A DNA stretch of 64,000 nucleotides from Pelomonas candidula (GTDB taxonomy: Bacteria; Pseudomonadota; Gammaproteobacteria; Burkholderiales; Burkholderiaceae_C): contig NZ_JBIGIC010000003.1 of the NCBI RefSeq assembly GCF_043555985.1, positions 310,001 through 374,000 of the forward strand, given 5' to 3'. Positions within the stretch are counted from its first letter, which is position 1. Every line of letters begins with the position of its first letter. The notes beneath the pieces were generated by a model. The model was not told the origin of the DNA, did not search any database, and was given only the letters and a program-made list of their open reading frames with translations. The translations under genes were made by a program, and so were the position numbers. Shown one piece after another: positions 1 through 8,048 of this stretch.

Positions 1-530
1 CGCTCGCCATGACGCGCGAACGCGAGCGCGGCACGATGGAGAACCTGCTCGCCACGCCGGTGCGGCCCATCGAGGTCATGGTCGGCAAGATCCTGCCCTA
101 CATCGTGCTGGGCTACGTGCAGCTGGGCGTCATCCTCGGCGCGGCGTTCGTGCTGTTCAACGTGCCGATGGTGGGCAGCCTGCCGCTGCTGCTGGCGATG
201 ATCGGCGTGTTCATGCTGGCCAACCTGGGCGTGGGCTTCACGTTCTCGACGCTGGCGCGCAACCAGCTGCAGGCGCTGCAGCTGACGTTCTTTTTCTTCC
301 TGCCGTCGATGCTGCTGTCGGGCTTCATGTTCCCGTTCCGCGGCATGCCAGGCTGGGCCCAGCACCTCGGCGAGACGCTGCCGCTGACGCACTTCCTGCG
401 CATCGTGCGCGGCGTCATGCTCAAGGGCTCGGGCGCGGCCGACCTGCTGCCCGAGCTGTGGCCCATGCTGGCCTTCCTGCTCGTAGCCGGCAGCGTGGCG
501 CTGCTGCGCTACAAGCAAACGGTTGATTGA
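1..530 (+). CDS. ABC-2 type transporter permease, C-terminal part (5' end outside window)
   Basis: This is the last ~175 residues of an inner-membrane ABC exporter permease of the ABC-2 family (YhhJ/YbhR-like). The frame is open to the window edge, so the start is upstream. The ERERGTMENLLATPV stretch is the coupling-helix region typical of these permeases, where the subunit touches its ATPase. It is followed by about five hydrophobic segments and the SGFMFPFRGMP loop before the last helices. The ATPase and any membrane-fusion partner would lie to the left. The substrate cannot be told from this fragment; drug or lipid export is usual for the family. Confidence 0.9.
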   Translation, partial: LAMTRERERGTMENLLATPVRPIEVMVGKILPYIVLGYVQLGVILGAAFVLFNVPMVGSLPLLLAMIGVFMLANLGVGFTFSTLARNQLQALQLTFFFFLPSMLLSGFMFPFRGMPGWAQHLGETLPLTHFLRIVRGVMLKGSGAADLLPELWPMLAFLLVAGSVALLRYKQTVD

Positions 531-601
531 TTCGGCGCGCCCGGCGGACGGGCGCTGACCGGCCACCAGAATGCTGCGTCCCGCTCCCGCCGCGCAGCGC
601 C

Positions 602-1585
602 ATGCCCCAGACATCGCCGGATGACAGCCCGCCGCAGCGGCGCGAATTCAACGCCTACGCACTGGCCGCCGTGCTGCTGCTGCACGTCGCGTTGCTGATC
701 GCCGTGCTGTGGTGGCGCGCGCAGCCGATGGACGTGCCGCCGTCGCAACACCGCACCGAGATCACGCTGTTGCTGCCCAAGCCGCCGATGCCGCCGAAGC
801 CCGATGACGCTGGCGCCAAGCCGGCGACGCGCCCCAGCCTGGCCCTGCCGGCCGCGAAGTCGCCCGAACTGCAGCTGACACTGCCGCCGCGCGAACAGCT
901 CGTGCGGGAAGCCATCGTGCCCGTCGTCAGCAACCCGGACTCGGCGCTTGTGCTGGCCGGCGGCCTGCCGGGCGCCGTCAGCACCGGGAGCGGGGGCGGC
1001 GGCGGCGCGGGCGGCGCAGGCGCCAGGACCCAGGGGGCTGGCCGCGGTGGCGGTGGAGGGGGCAGCGGCCTGCTGTTCGCCGACTGCGCCGACACACCGG
1101 ATCGGCCAATGGTCGCCCAGCTCTACCGCCTGAGCTCCAGCGCCACGTCGGTGGCCGACATGGCGCGGCGCAAGCCGGTCAAGACGGTGTGCCTCGCCCA
1201 GCTGGACATCACGCCGCGCTCCTTCCGCCAGGGCTTTCCCGGCGTGGACGACCTCATCGAATGGTTCGGGCTCGACATCCGCTTCACCGTCAACGTGCCC
1301 GGCGACGGCACGTGGGACATGACGCTGCTGTCCGACGATGGCGCCGTGCTGAGCATCGACGGCGTGGAAGTCATCAACAACGACGGCCTGCACTCGGCCC
1401 GCTCGCAGCGCGCGACGGTGACGCTGGCCCAGGGCCCGCGCCAGTTCCGCGTGCGCTACTTCCAGGGACCACGCGACAGCATCGCGCTGGTGCTCGCCTT
1501 GAAGCGGCCGGAGGCCACCGAATGGCGCTATCTGCCGGCCAACGTGCTCGCGCGCCCGCAGGCCGTCTCGCCGGCCCGGCATTGA
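602..1585 (+). CDS. membrane-anchored protein with periplasmic PA14-like domain
   Basis: 327-residue protein. After a short cytoplasmic tail comes one membrane segment (about residues 19-36, rich in Ala/Leu, ending LWWRAQ). A Pro-rich TonB-like linker and a Gly-rich hinge (about residues 126-156) follow. The C-terminal ~150 residues have the strand pattern of a PA14 domain: the run GTWDMTLLSDDGAVLSIDG, then NNDG, and VRYFQGPRDSIALVLAL. PA14 domains usually bind carbohydrate. An in-frame start exists 75 bp upstream, but the ATG at 602 is chosen because it directly precedes the membrane segment. It follows the ABC permease by 71 bp. Function unknown. Confidence 0.75.
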   Translation: MPQTSPDDSPPQRREFNAYALAAVLLLHVALLIAVLWWRAQPMDVPPSQHRTEITLLLPKPPMPPKPDDAGAKPATRPSLALPAAKSPELQLTLPPREQLVREAIVPVVSNPDSALVLAGGLPGAVSTGSGGGGGAGGAGARTQGAGRGGGGGGSGLLFADCADTPDRPMVAQLYRLSSSATSVADMARRKPVKTVCLAQLDITPRSFRQGFPGVDDLIEWFGLDIRFTVNVPGDGTWDMTLLSDDGAVLSIDGVEVINNDGLHSARSQRATVTLAQGPRQFRVRYFQGPRDSIALVLALKRPEATEWRYLPANVLARPQAVSPARH

Positions 1586-1594
1586 TGCCCTGCA

Positions 1595-1819
1595 TCAATG
1601 CGCCACGGCCAGCCGCCGGCCGAGGTAGGGCAGCGCGAACAGGTAGAGGCCGGAGAACAGCTGCAGGAACAGCGGCGGCAGCGGCGCGTAGGTGATCCAC
1701 GCGGGCGGCTCGCCGGGCGACAGCGCGCGGGCGACGAAGTTGGCCAGCACGGCCAGCGTGAAGACGATGGACAACCAGCGGTGGCTCTGGCGGGTCCAGT
1801 GTTCGAGGGTGCGGGTCAT
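1595..1819 (-). CDS. small two-helix membrane protein
   Basis: 74 residues with two hydrophobic helices (about 17-33 and 45-66). The pattern HWxRxxHRWLS, then a long helix, then GLYLFALPYLGRR, recurs in small conserved proteobacterial membrane proteins of unknown function. The ATG at 1819 was chosen because the upstream extension is charged and non-conserved in character. It sits 73 bp downstream of the NTF2-like gene on the same strand and may belong to that operon. No function can be assigned. Confidence 0.6.
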   Translation of the reverse strand: MTRTLEHWTRQSHRWLSIVFTLAVLANFVARALSPGEPPAWITYAPLPPLFLQLFSGLYLFALPYLGRRLAVAH

Positions 1820-1892
1820 CGGGTGCTCTTTCGTCGAGTGAGCACCCAGTGTTGCCGCCGCGCCCTTGCGGCGCTTCTCCAAAACTGCGGTC

Positions 1893-2294
1893 TTACTGCT
1901 GCTGTCGCTGCTGCATCTGCGCCAGCAGCTCGCCCATCTTCTGGTGCACCGCCTGGATGGCCTTCAACGGCCGGATCATGACCTTGAAGTCGGTAATCTG
2001 GCCGGCATCGTTCCAGCGGATCAGGTCGACCCCGTTGACCTGCACGCCCGACAGCTCCAGCTCGAACTCCAGCAGCGCGTCGCGCTCGCCGCGGATCTCG
2101 CGCACGTAACGGAAGGTCTCGTTGCCCAGGATCATCAGCGCCGCGCCGAGGTACTGCGCCGCCAGCGTGCGGCCGCGCTGTGGCGTGTGCACGACGGGCG
2201 AGTGGAAGACGACGTCGTCGGCCAGCAAGCCGCCGAGCGCGCGCGGGTCGCGGGCCTTGGCGATCGAATGCCAGGCGTCGATGGGGTGGGTCAT
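1893..2294 (-). CDS. NTF2/SnoaL-like family protein
   Basis: 133-residue single-domain protein of the SnoaL/NTF2 alpha+beta cone fold. Typical features are the N-terminal helix DAWHSIAKARDPRALGGLLA, DDVVFHSPVV, and the strand block LIRWNDAGQITDFKVMIRP. Such proteins are small hydrolases, isomerases or ligand-binding proteins; the substrate is not visible. The start ATG overlaps the stop of the upstream GST gene by 4 bp (ATGA at 2291-2294), so the two are probably translated together and may work on the same xenobiotic or electrophile. The reading frame stays open far upstream, but that part is antisense or out of frame to real genes. Confidence 0.8.
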   Translation of the reverse strand: MTHPIDAWHSIAKARDPRALGGLLADDVVFHSPVVHTPQRGRTLAAQYLGAALMILGNETFRYVREIRGERDALLEFELELSGVQVNGVDLIRWNDAGQITDFKVMIRPLKAIQAVHQKMGELLAQMQQRQQQ

Positions 2295-2917
2295 GTGGGG
2301 CTCCAGTGATGTCGAAAGACGGCCGCGACGTCGGGATGTTGCTCCACGCGCAGCAGCTGCGCATGGAAGGCGGGCCGCTCGGCTTGCAGGTGCGCCCGCG
2401 CGCCGGCCCACTTGGACACGACGGTGGCCAGCAGCTCCAGCGCGCCGGGCGAGCCGGCGTCGAAGCCGACGGCGAACTCGTCGGCGAACACCGACCAGTG
2501 GTGGTGCAGCTGCGCACGCGAGCCGGTGCGGATGCGTTCCTTCATCGCGTCGTCGCAGGGCTCGCACCAGCGCTCGGGGTAGTCGATCACGCTGACGGCC
2601 GCGTAGCAGTTGGCCGGGATGTAGACCAGGCCGCGCAAAGCCCGCGCGCGTTCGCTCGCACCGGCCGGCAGCAGCAGGCCCGGTTGGCAGCTCAGGCCCA
2701 GGTGGATGAGGATGGCCGCGCTCTCCGTCAGCACCGTGCCGTCGGCCAGCACCAGCGTCGGGATCTGGCCCAGCGGGTTCACGCGCAGCAGCTCGTCGCG
2801 GCCCGGCCCCGGCGTCCAGGAGGACGCGTCGACCGGCGTGAAGGCAAGGCCGGCGCGCACCAGCGCGGCCTCGATGGCGGCGGAGCCCGAGCCCCGCGTC
2901 CCGTAAAGCGTCAACAT
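2291..2917 (-). CDS. glutathione S-transferase family protein
   Basis: 208-residue cytosolic GST-like protein. The N-terminal thioredoxin-fold domain (residues 1-80) has LTLYGTRGSGS, where the catalytic Ser/Tyr/Cys would lie, the cis-Pro segment GQIPTLVLADG and the glutathione-binding TESAAI. An all-helical C-terminal domain follows. The ATG at 2917 gives the standard N-terminus; nine extra residues are possible upstream. It is first in a coupled operon with the NTF2-like gene. The substrate is unknown; the family conjugates or reduces electrophiles with glutathione. Confidence 0.85.
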   Translation of the reverse strand: MLTLYGTRGSGSAAIEAALVRAGLAFTPVDASSWTPGPGRDELLRVNPLGQIPTLVLADGTVLTESAAILIHLGLSCQPGLLLPAGASERARALRGLVYIPANCYAAVSVIDYPERWCEPCDDAMKERIRTGSRAQLHHHWSVFADEFAVGFDAGSPGALELLATVVSKWAGARAHLQAERPAFHAQLLRVEQHPDVAAVFRHHWSPT

Positions 2918-2958
2918 GTCCTGACCCCTTCGTCGAGCGTGCAAAATCGTCGCACATC

Positions 2959-3438
2959 ATGAGCACGTCACCCGCCCTGCCTCCCTCCCGCCGACGTGCG
3001 CCGACGACGAGCTTCGGCCGCGTCAGCGTCGGTGTGCAGGGCCGCGTGATGATGTCCATCGCCGAGGGGCCGTTCGATGCCGAGCTGATGGCCGCAACCA
3101 AGCGTGCCATCGCGCTGGCCGGCAAGCGGCTGCCGGCCGACCGGCGCTTTGGCGACCTGCTGGAGATCCGCGGCAGCCTGCGCATGGACGCCGACGCGCT
3201 GGCCCAGCTGCGCGCCAGCATCGAGAGCTTCTCGAAGCGCGGCCTCGTCGCCATCTCCACGGTCTTCCTCGTGCAGCCCGGCATCCCCGGCATCGAGCGG
3301 CTGCCGGCGCTGATGGACATCTGGCGCGCCAGCCGCCCGGTGCGCCGGGCCGACAACTTCGAGGCCGCCTGGGCGCTCGTCAACGCCGACCTGAAGGCCG
3401 CCGGCCTGCCGCCACAGGAGCCGCCGCCACGGGGCTGA
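2959..3438 (+). CDS. conserved protein, possible STAS/SpoIIAA-like fold
   Basis: 159 residues, soluble, no signal peptide. Strand-helix alternation (GRVMMSIAEGPFDAELMAAT, then DLLEIRGSLRMDADAL, then AISTVFLVQPG) is reminiscent of the small STAS or SpoIIAA-like domains found in proteobacteria, but no diagnostic motif is present. It is divergent from the GST gene, with 41 bp between starts, and convergent with the monooxygenase at 3445. I do not recognise a specific function. Confidence 0.6.
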   Translation: MSTSPALPPSRRRAPTTSFGRVSVGVQGRVMMSIAEGPFDAELMAATKRAIALAGKRLPADRRFGDLLEIRGSLRMDADALAQLRASIESFSKRGLVAISTVFLVQPGIPGIERLPALMDIWRASRPVRRADNFEAAWALVNADLKAAGLPPQEPPPRG

Positions 3439-3444
3439 CGCGCG

Positions 3445-3750
3445 TCAACCCACGCTGCCGGGTTGCGGTTCGGCCGCGTAGATCTCGGGCCCTTGGATGT
3501 CAGTCGCCATGGCCGCCAGCGCCTTTCCGAACTCGCGCGAGCCAGGCACCCGGAAATGCGACTGCAGCGCCGCCTTGTCGACCCACTTTTCTACAAAGAC
3601 CAGGCGCAGCGGGTGCTCGGCATCACGGTGGACCGCATGTGCGAGGCAACCCGGCTCGGCGCGGGAGCGCTCGACGTGCTGACGGCTCATCCGCAGCGCC
3701 TCGTCGAACTGCTCGGCGCGAACCGTGACATGGGCCAGGACGATGATCAT
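3445..3750 (-). CDS. antibiotic biosynthesis monooxygenase (ABM) domain protein
   Basis: 101-residue ferredoxin-like ABM protein, the fold of YgiN-type quinol monooxygenases and small heme-degrading or dioxygenase-like proteins. Typical features are the start IIVLAHVTVRAEQFDEAL, the SRAEPGCLAH turn and FVEKWVDKAALQSHF. The start overlaps the stop of the amidase by 4 bp (ATGA at 3747-3750), so it is the third gene of a peroxiredoxin-amidase-ABM operon. The association suggests handling of an oxidised or quinone-type compound, but this is inference. Confidence 0.8.
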   Translation of the reverse strand: MIIVLAHVTVRAEQFDEALRMSRQHVERSRAEPGCLAHAVHRDAEHPLRLVFVEKWVDKAALQSHFRVPGSREFGKALAAMATDIQGPEIYAAEPQPGSVG

Positions 3751-5132
3751 TTGCAAGCTCCCGTGAACGGCCAGGCGCGCTGCGCCGGCCGCAACTGCTC
3801 CCATGCCGCCCCCAGCGCCAGCACGCCGGCATCGTCGAAGCGGCGGCCGATGATCTGCAGGCCGATGGGCAAGCCCGCCGACGTGTAGCCCGCATTGATG
3901 GCAAGCGCCGGCTGCTCGCTCATGTTGAATGGCAGCGTGAAGGCGATGTGCTCGAACGGCCGCGCCGGGTCGTGCAGCGGGCTGGCCTGGTGGGCCGGGT
4001 ACGCCGGCATGGGCGAGACCGGGGACAGCACGAAGTCGAAGGGCTCGCAGGCCGCGTTGGCCGCCTCGCGCAGCGCCTGCATCTGGCTGTAGCCGTGGAA
4101 GACCGTGGCGCCGTCATAGCCCGCGGCCGGCGCGACCCAGTCGAGGATGTAGGGCAGCACCTTGGCGCGCCGCTCGGCCGGCAGCGCCGAGATGTCCAGC
4201 CACGAGCGCATGCGCCAGAAGCGGTCCATGCCGTCGGCCATCTCGCGCGTCGTGAAGCCGGCAACCGGCTCGACGATGGCGCCGGCCTGCTCGAAGGCGC
4301 GCGCGGCGGCGGTGATGGCCGCCGCGACTTCGGGCTGGACGAACTCGCCCCAGCCGGCGTCCAGCATCAGGCCGATGCGGAGCCCGCGCGGCTCGACGGC
4401 GCGAAGCGCGAACTCGCCGGGCGGCAGCTGCGTCGGGTCGCGCGCGTCGGGCCGGGCCAGCGCCGCCAGCATGAGCGCAGCGTCTTCCACCGTGCGGGTC
4501 AGCGGCCCGGCGACGCGGCCGGCATAGCCGGGCTTGATCGGCACGCGGCCGTGGCTGGGCTTGAGCCCGACGAGGCCGCACCAGCCAGCCGGCAAACGGA
4601 TGGAGCCGCCGATGTCGGTGCCCAGGTGCAGCGGGCCGTAGCCAGCGGCCGCCGCGGCGGCGGCACCGGCGCTGGAGCCGCCCGGTGTCAGCGCCGTGTC
4701 CCACGGGTTGCGCGCGGGCTCGGCGTAGAGGCTGGACAGGCCGGAGCTCAGCATGCCGTAGTCGGGCATGGTGGTGCGGGCCCAGGCGACGGCGCCGGCC
4801 TCGCGCAGCCGCGCGGCGGGTGGCGCCTCGAAGTCGGCCACCGCGCCGTCCGGCGTCGCGGCCGTGCCGAGGCGGTAGGCCGCGCCGGGCACGGCGATGT
4901 TCTCCTTCAGCGTGACGGGCACGCCGTCCAGCGGCAGCGCGGTGCCGGCGCGCCAGCGCACCTCGCTGGCACGGGCCGCGGCGAGTGCGCCTTCCGCATC
5001 CACAGCGCACAGCGCATGCAGCTGGCCCTCGCGGGCCGCGGCATGCGCGAGCACGGCCTGCACGACGTCCACCGGCGACAGCTCGCGCCGGGCATAGGCC
5101 GCCAGCAGGTCGGCCGCGCCGAGGTGGATCAC
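3747..5132 (-). CDS. amidase signature family hydrolase
   Basis: 461-residue amidase of the Ser-cisSer-Lys class (GatA/AtzF/6-aminohexanoate amidase superfamily). The triad is visible: Lys76 in VTLKENIA, cis-Ser153 in GGSSAGAA and the nucleophile Ser177 in GTDIGGSIRLPAG. The start is GTG at 5132, inside a 4-bp GTGA overlap with the stop of the peroxiredoxin gene. An upstream ATG in the same frame would read antisense through the peroxiredoxin. Length and motifs fit a generic amide hydrolase; there are no gatB/gatC neighbours, so it is not the tRNA amidotransferase subunit. Substrate unknown. Confidence 0.88.
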   Translation of the reverse strand: MIHLGAADLLAAYARRELSPVDVVQAVLAHAAAREGQLHALCAVDAEGALAAARASEVRWRAGTALPLDGVPVTLKENIAVPGAAYRLGTAATPDGAVADFEAPPAARLREAGAVAWARTTMPDYGMLSSGLSSLYAEPARNPWDTALTPGGSSAGAAAAAAAGYGPLHLGTDIGGSIRLPAGWCGLVGLKPSHGRVPIKPGYAGRVAGPLTRTVEDAALMLAALARPDARDPTQLPPGEFALRAVEPRGLRIGLMLDAGWGEFVQPEVAAAITAAARAFEQAGAIVEPVAGFTTREMADGMDRFWRMRSWLDISALPAERRAKVLPYILDWVAPAAGYDGATVFHGYSQMQALREAANAACEPFDFVLSPVSPMPAYPAHQASPLHDPARPFEHIAFTLPFNMSEQPALAINAGYTSAGLPIGLQIIGRRFDDAGVLALGAAWEQLRPAQRAWPFTGACK

Positions 5133-5656
5133 TTCTTCAGCTTCTCGGCGGCCTTCAGCATCGCGTCGATGTGACCGTCGGGGTCCATCGCCGCGTGCAC
5201 CGCGGCGACCTTGCCATCCGTGCCGATCAGGAAGGACACGCGGTCGGCCATCGTGCCGGGCACCATCTTCAGGAACACGTCGTACTCCTTGATGACCTTG
5301 CCGGCCGCGTCCGCGCCGACGGCGAACTTGTTGCGGCAGGCCTCGACGCTGAACTTCTTCAGCGTGTCGATGTTGTCGTTGGACATGCCGATGACGGTCG
5401 TGCCCAGCGCCTTGAACTTGTCGGTCGCCTCGGCGAACTGGTGGGCCTCGACCGTGCAACCGCTGGTGAAGGCCTTGGGATAGAAGTACAGCACCACCGG
5501 GCCCTTCTTCAGCGCCTCGGCGAGGTTGAACTTGAAGGCCTGGCCGCCGACCGCGGCCTCGGTCGTGAAGTCGGGAGCGGCCGCGCCGACGGCGAGGGCG
5601 GCGTGGGCGGTGGGGATCAGCAGGGCCGCGAGCAGGGCCGTCAGGAGTCGGGACAT
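5129..5656 (-). CDS. exported peroxiredoxin (AhpC/TSA, BCP-like)
   Basis: 175 residues with a clear Sec signal peptide (cleavage after AHA at about residue 19), so the enzyme acts in the periplasm. The thioredoxin fold carries the peroxidatic Cys67 in FTSGCTVEA and a second Cys107 that could resolve it. Family members reduce peroxides at the expense of thiols. It is the first gene of the operon with amidase and ABM genes. The ATG at 5656 is selected by the signal peptide; the frame extends further upstream without coding character. Confidence 0.88.
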   Translation of the reverse strand: MSRLLTALLAALLIPTAHAALAVGAAAPDFTTEAAVGGQAFKFNLAEALKKGPVVLYFYPKAFTSGCTVEAHQFAEATDKFKALGTTVIGMSNDNIDTLKKFSVEACRNKFAVGADAAGKVIKEYDVFLKMVPGTMADRVSFLIGTDGKVAAVHAAMDPDGHIDAMLKAAEKLKK

Positions 5657-5801
5657 GGGGAACCTCGTTGGTCGGGTGGGCGCAGGATAGCCAAGCCAGC
5701 AATCCCCGTCGTCGGCCTCGGTCAAGTTCGCCCAACCGACCGACTGCCGGCCTGCGCGCCGCGACGCGGTAAGGTCGAGGCGGCCCTCACTGAACCCACC
5801 C

Positions 5802-6281
5802 ATGACCGCAACGCTGAAATCACTGATCCTTCGAGCCCGCGCCGAGCACGACTGCAGCCCGGGGGCCAGCCCCGACGAGATCGCCAGCGCGGAGAGCCGG
5901 CTCGGCCACCACTTCCCGGAAGAGCTTCGCGAACTGCTGAGCGAGTGCAACGGCATCCGGTTCTGGACAACGGGCAACTTCCCATGCCGGCTGCTCCCTG
6001 TCGGCGAGATCAGACCGGTGCACCTACTTCTCGAGACTGAAGAAGGGCCGCCGGGCACGGTCGCACTCGTCGAATCACAAGGCGACTTCGTCGCGATGGG
6101 TCTGGACCGGGAAGGTCCCGGCTATGCGCAGCTCATCGACTGTTCGCACGAGACCTTTCCGCATGAACTGCTCAGGGTCTGTGGCTCGATACCGGACTTC
6201 TTGGCGCTGGTTCTCGACAGCCAGGACGACGAATGGATCTGGCCCGCGGCGCGGGTTTCCGGAGTCGACTTCGCCGAGTGA
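5802..6281 (+). CDS. SMI1/KNR4 (SUKH) family protein
   Basis: 159-residue soluble protein of the SUKH superfamily: EIASAESRLGHHFPEELREL and then LLSECNGI is the classic N-terminal SUKH signature, followed by a beta-rich core with LPVGEIRP and GDFVAMGLD, and a late EWIWP. SUKH proteins often act as immunity proteins against nuclease or deaminase polymorphic toxins. No toxin gene is adjacent: upstream is the divergent peroxiredoxin, downstream the convergent bufC 29 bp away. It could be an orphan immunity gene or a housekeeping member. Codon use is a little less GC-biased than its neighbours. Confidence 0.8.
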   Translation: MTATLKSLILRARAEHDCSPGASPDEIASAESRLGHHFPEELRELLSECNGIRFWTTGNFPCRLLPVGEIRPVHLLLETEEGPPGTVALVESQGDFVAMGLDREGPGYAQLIDCSHETFPHELLRVCGSIPDFLALVLDSQDDEWIWPAARVSGVDFAE

Positions 6282-6310
6282 GCGCCCCGCTCTCGCCGCG
6301 GGCGCCCCCT

Positions 6311-7096
6311 TCAACGCTGAAGCAGCCCGTCAGCCAGCCAGCGCTGCAGCGCACCGATGACGGCGGGCGCGGCGGCTTCGGGGTCGCCCAGTTCGGCGGC
6401 GGCGCGCTCGCACAGCAGCGCGAACGGCGCCTCGTCGGCGACTGCATCCAGCAGCGCCGCCTCCAGCGGTTCCAGCGAACGCCAGCGTGTTTCACCGGCC
6501 TGGCGCCAGGCCAGCAGCACGTGGTCGTGCGGCTCGGGCTCGGGCAGGTCGGGTTGGTCGGCACCTAACTCGGGCTCCCACTCGCGCAGCAGGCGCCAGG
6601 CGGGCTCGATGGCGTGGCCCAGCCGCACGCGCCGGGCGCTGGGGTGCAGGTGCAGCACCAGGCCGGCCCAGTCGTCGGGGCCCAGCGCGGCCAGCGTGGC
6701 GGGGGCCAGCAGCGGCGCGTCGGCCGCGTCGAAGGCGCCACGCAGCGCCCAGTCCATCGCGGCGAAGTCGACGAGGCTGGCGTGGGGCACGAGGTCGTCC
6801 GCGGCCGCCGCCATGAAGCCGGCCAGCTCGTGGCCGAACCAGCGGATGGACGGGTGGCGGCTGGGATGCGCGGCGATGTAGGCCTGGGCCAGCGCGTCGA
6901 AGCCGTCATCGCCCAGCGCGCGGGCCAGCACGGTGTAGTTGTCGGCCAGCGCCTCGGCCAGCCGCGCACGGTAGGCGTGGCGATACACGGCCAGGCCCGT
7001 CGCGAAGTCGCCGGCCAGCAGGCCGGCGGCGTCGCCGTCGTCGCCGTCGTCGCGGATGGCGGCGGCGAGCCGGCGCTGTTGTTCGACAACGCTCAT
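6311..7096 (-). CDS. bufC: bufferin/RiPP maturation partner (DUF2063, BufC-like)
   Basis: 261-residue protein. The N-terminal ~95 residues form the helical DUF2063 domain (QQRRLAAAIRDD, then AVYRHAYRARLAEALADNY and LAGFM-type helices). The C-terminal part has the winged or RRE-like fold with LLAWRQAGETRWRSL. In DUF692 systems this partner binds the precursor peptide and presents it to the iron oxidase. The start overlaps the stop of bufB by 4 bp (ATGA at 7093-7096), so the two are coupled. Identification rests on the bufA-bufB-bufC order as much as on the domain. Confidence 0.85.
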   Translation of the reverse strand: MSVVEQQRRLAAAIRDDGDDGDAAGLLAGDFATGLAVYRHAYRARLAEALADNYTVLARALGDDGFDALAQAYIAAHPSRHPSIRWFGHELAGFMAAAADDLVPHASLVDFAAMDWALRGAFDAADAPLLAPATLAALGPDDWAGLVLHLHPSARRVRLGHAIEPAWRLLREWEPELGADQPDLPEPEPHDHVLLAWRQAGETRWRSLEPLEAALLDAVADEAPFALLCERAAAELGDPEAAAPAVIGALQRWLADGLLQR

Positions 7097-7920
7097 GCAC
7101 TCGCCTCCCGGGCCAGCCGGCGCGCCACGGCCAGCTCGGCCAGCAAGCTGTCCAGCGGCGGGATGTGGTCGTCGCGCTCGATCATCGTGGGCACGGCGCC
7201 GAAGCGGCGCACGGCATGCTGGTAGAGCTGCCAGACCTCGTCGCGCACCGGGTGGTCGTGCGTGTCGATGACGATGTCGCCGCGGTCCTCGTGGCCGGCG
7301 AGGTGGATCTGCGTGACGGGCTCTGTCGGGATGCCGTCGAGGTAGGCGACCGGGTCGAAACCATGGTTGCGGCCCGAGACGTAGACGTTGTTGACGTCCA
7401 GCAGCAGCCGCGCACCGGTGGCCCGCAGCAGCTCGGCGATGAAGTCCCACTCGGTCATCTCGTCGGCCGCGAAGCGCACGTAGCTGGACACGTTCTCCAG
7501 CACCAGCGGCCGGCCGAGCGCGTCCTGCACCTGGGCGATGCGGGCGCCGACATGGTCCAGCGCAGCACGCGTCAGCGGCACGGGCAGCAGGTCGTGCAGC
7601 TGGCTGTGCGCGTCGGCGCTCCAGCACAGGTGGTCAGACACCCAGCCAGGTTCGATCCGGTCGGCCAGGCCTTTCAGGTCGCGCAGATAGCCGAGGTCCA
7701 GCGGCTCAGGGCCGGCGACGGACAGGGATACGCCGTGCATGACCAGCGGGTAGTCGGCACGGATGCGCTCCAGGTGCGCCAGCGGCGGGCCGCCGGGCAC
7801 GAGGTAGTTCTCGGAAATGATCTCCAGCCAGTCGGGCCTCACGTCGGCATCCACACCCGCCTCGAAGGCGGCGTAATGCTCGACACGCAGGCCGAGGCCG
7901 AAGCCTTGGATTTTGGTCAT
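7093..7920 (-). CDS. bufB: DUF692 multinuclear non-heme iron oxidase (BufB/MbnB-like)
   Basis: 275-residue TIM-barrel protein of the DUF692 (MNIO) family, which uses a cluster of two or three irons to modify cysteine residues of peptides; MbnB, BufB and TglH are known members. Visible metal-ligand motifs include GLRVEHY, the DWLEIISENYL strand, MHGVSLSV, VSDHLCW, LENVSSY, DVNNVYVSGRNHG, HLAGHED and MIERDDHIP. The length is standard. It lies between the Cys-rich precursor and the DUF2063 partner. The predicted role is to oxidise Cys thiols of BufA to copper-chelating heterocycles, by analogy with characterised bufferins. Confidence 0.9.
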   Translation of the reverse strand: MTKIQGFGLGLRVEHYAAFEAGVDADVRPDWLEIISENYLVPGGPPLAHLERIRADYPLVMHGVSLSVAGPEPLDLGYLRDLKGLADRIEPGWVSDHLCWSADAHSQLHDLLPVPLTRAALDHVGARIAQVQDALGRPLVLENVSSYVRFAADEMTEWDFIAELLRATGARLLLDVNNVYVSGRNHGFDPVAYLDGIPTEPVTQIHLAGHEDRGDIVIDTHDHPVRDEVWQLYQHAVRRFGAVPTMIERDDHIPPLDSLLAELAVARRLAREASA

Positions 7921-8048
7921 ATCGAGTAGGAATTTGACGCGGGGCCGAAGGCTCCCGCGCCATCCTGCAGCAGCCGTGGAACTGGCTTTGCCAGGCCACT
8001 GGCTGCGCCCCCTTGAGGGGGAGGCGCGTCAAGCGCCTCGGGGGTGGG
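7921..8048. repeat. palindromic repeat copy between bufA and bufB
   Basis: The 128-bp gap between bufA and bufB contains two nested hairpins at about 8005-8046: a CCCCCTT-GAGGGGG stem followed by GAGGCGC-GTCAA-GCGCCTC. The sequence resembles the intergenic repeat family described at 31290, 45868, 53820, 55492 and 60300, in shortened form. In the bufA transcript the hairpins lie just after the stop codon. They could stabilise bufA mRNA or reduce read-through into bufBC, giving excess precursor over enzyme; this is inference. Confidence 0.55.

Noticed and set aside
2295..3383. Upstream extension of the NTF2-like frame to ~496 residues
   Set aside because: The extra part overlaps the GST gene in another frame and the plus-strand gene at 2959. 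The ATG at 2294 gives a standard-length domain and a 4-bp overlap with the GST stop.
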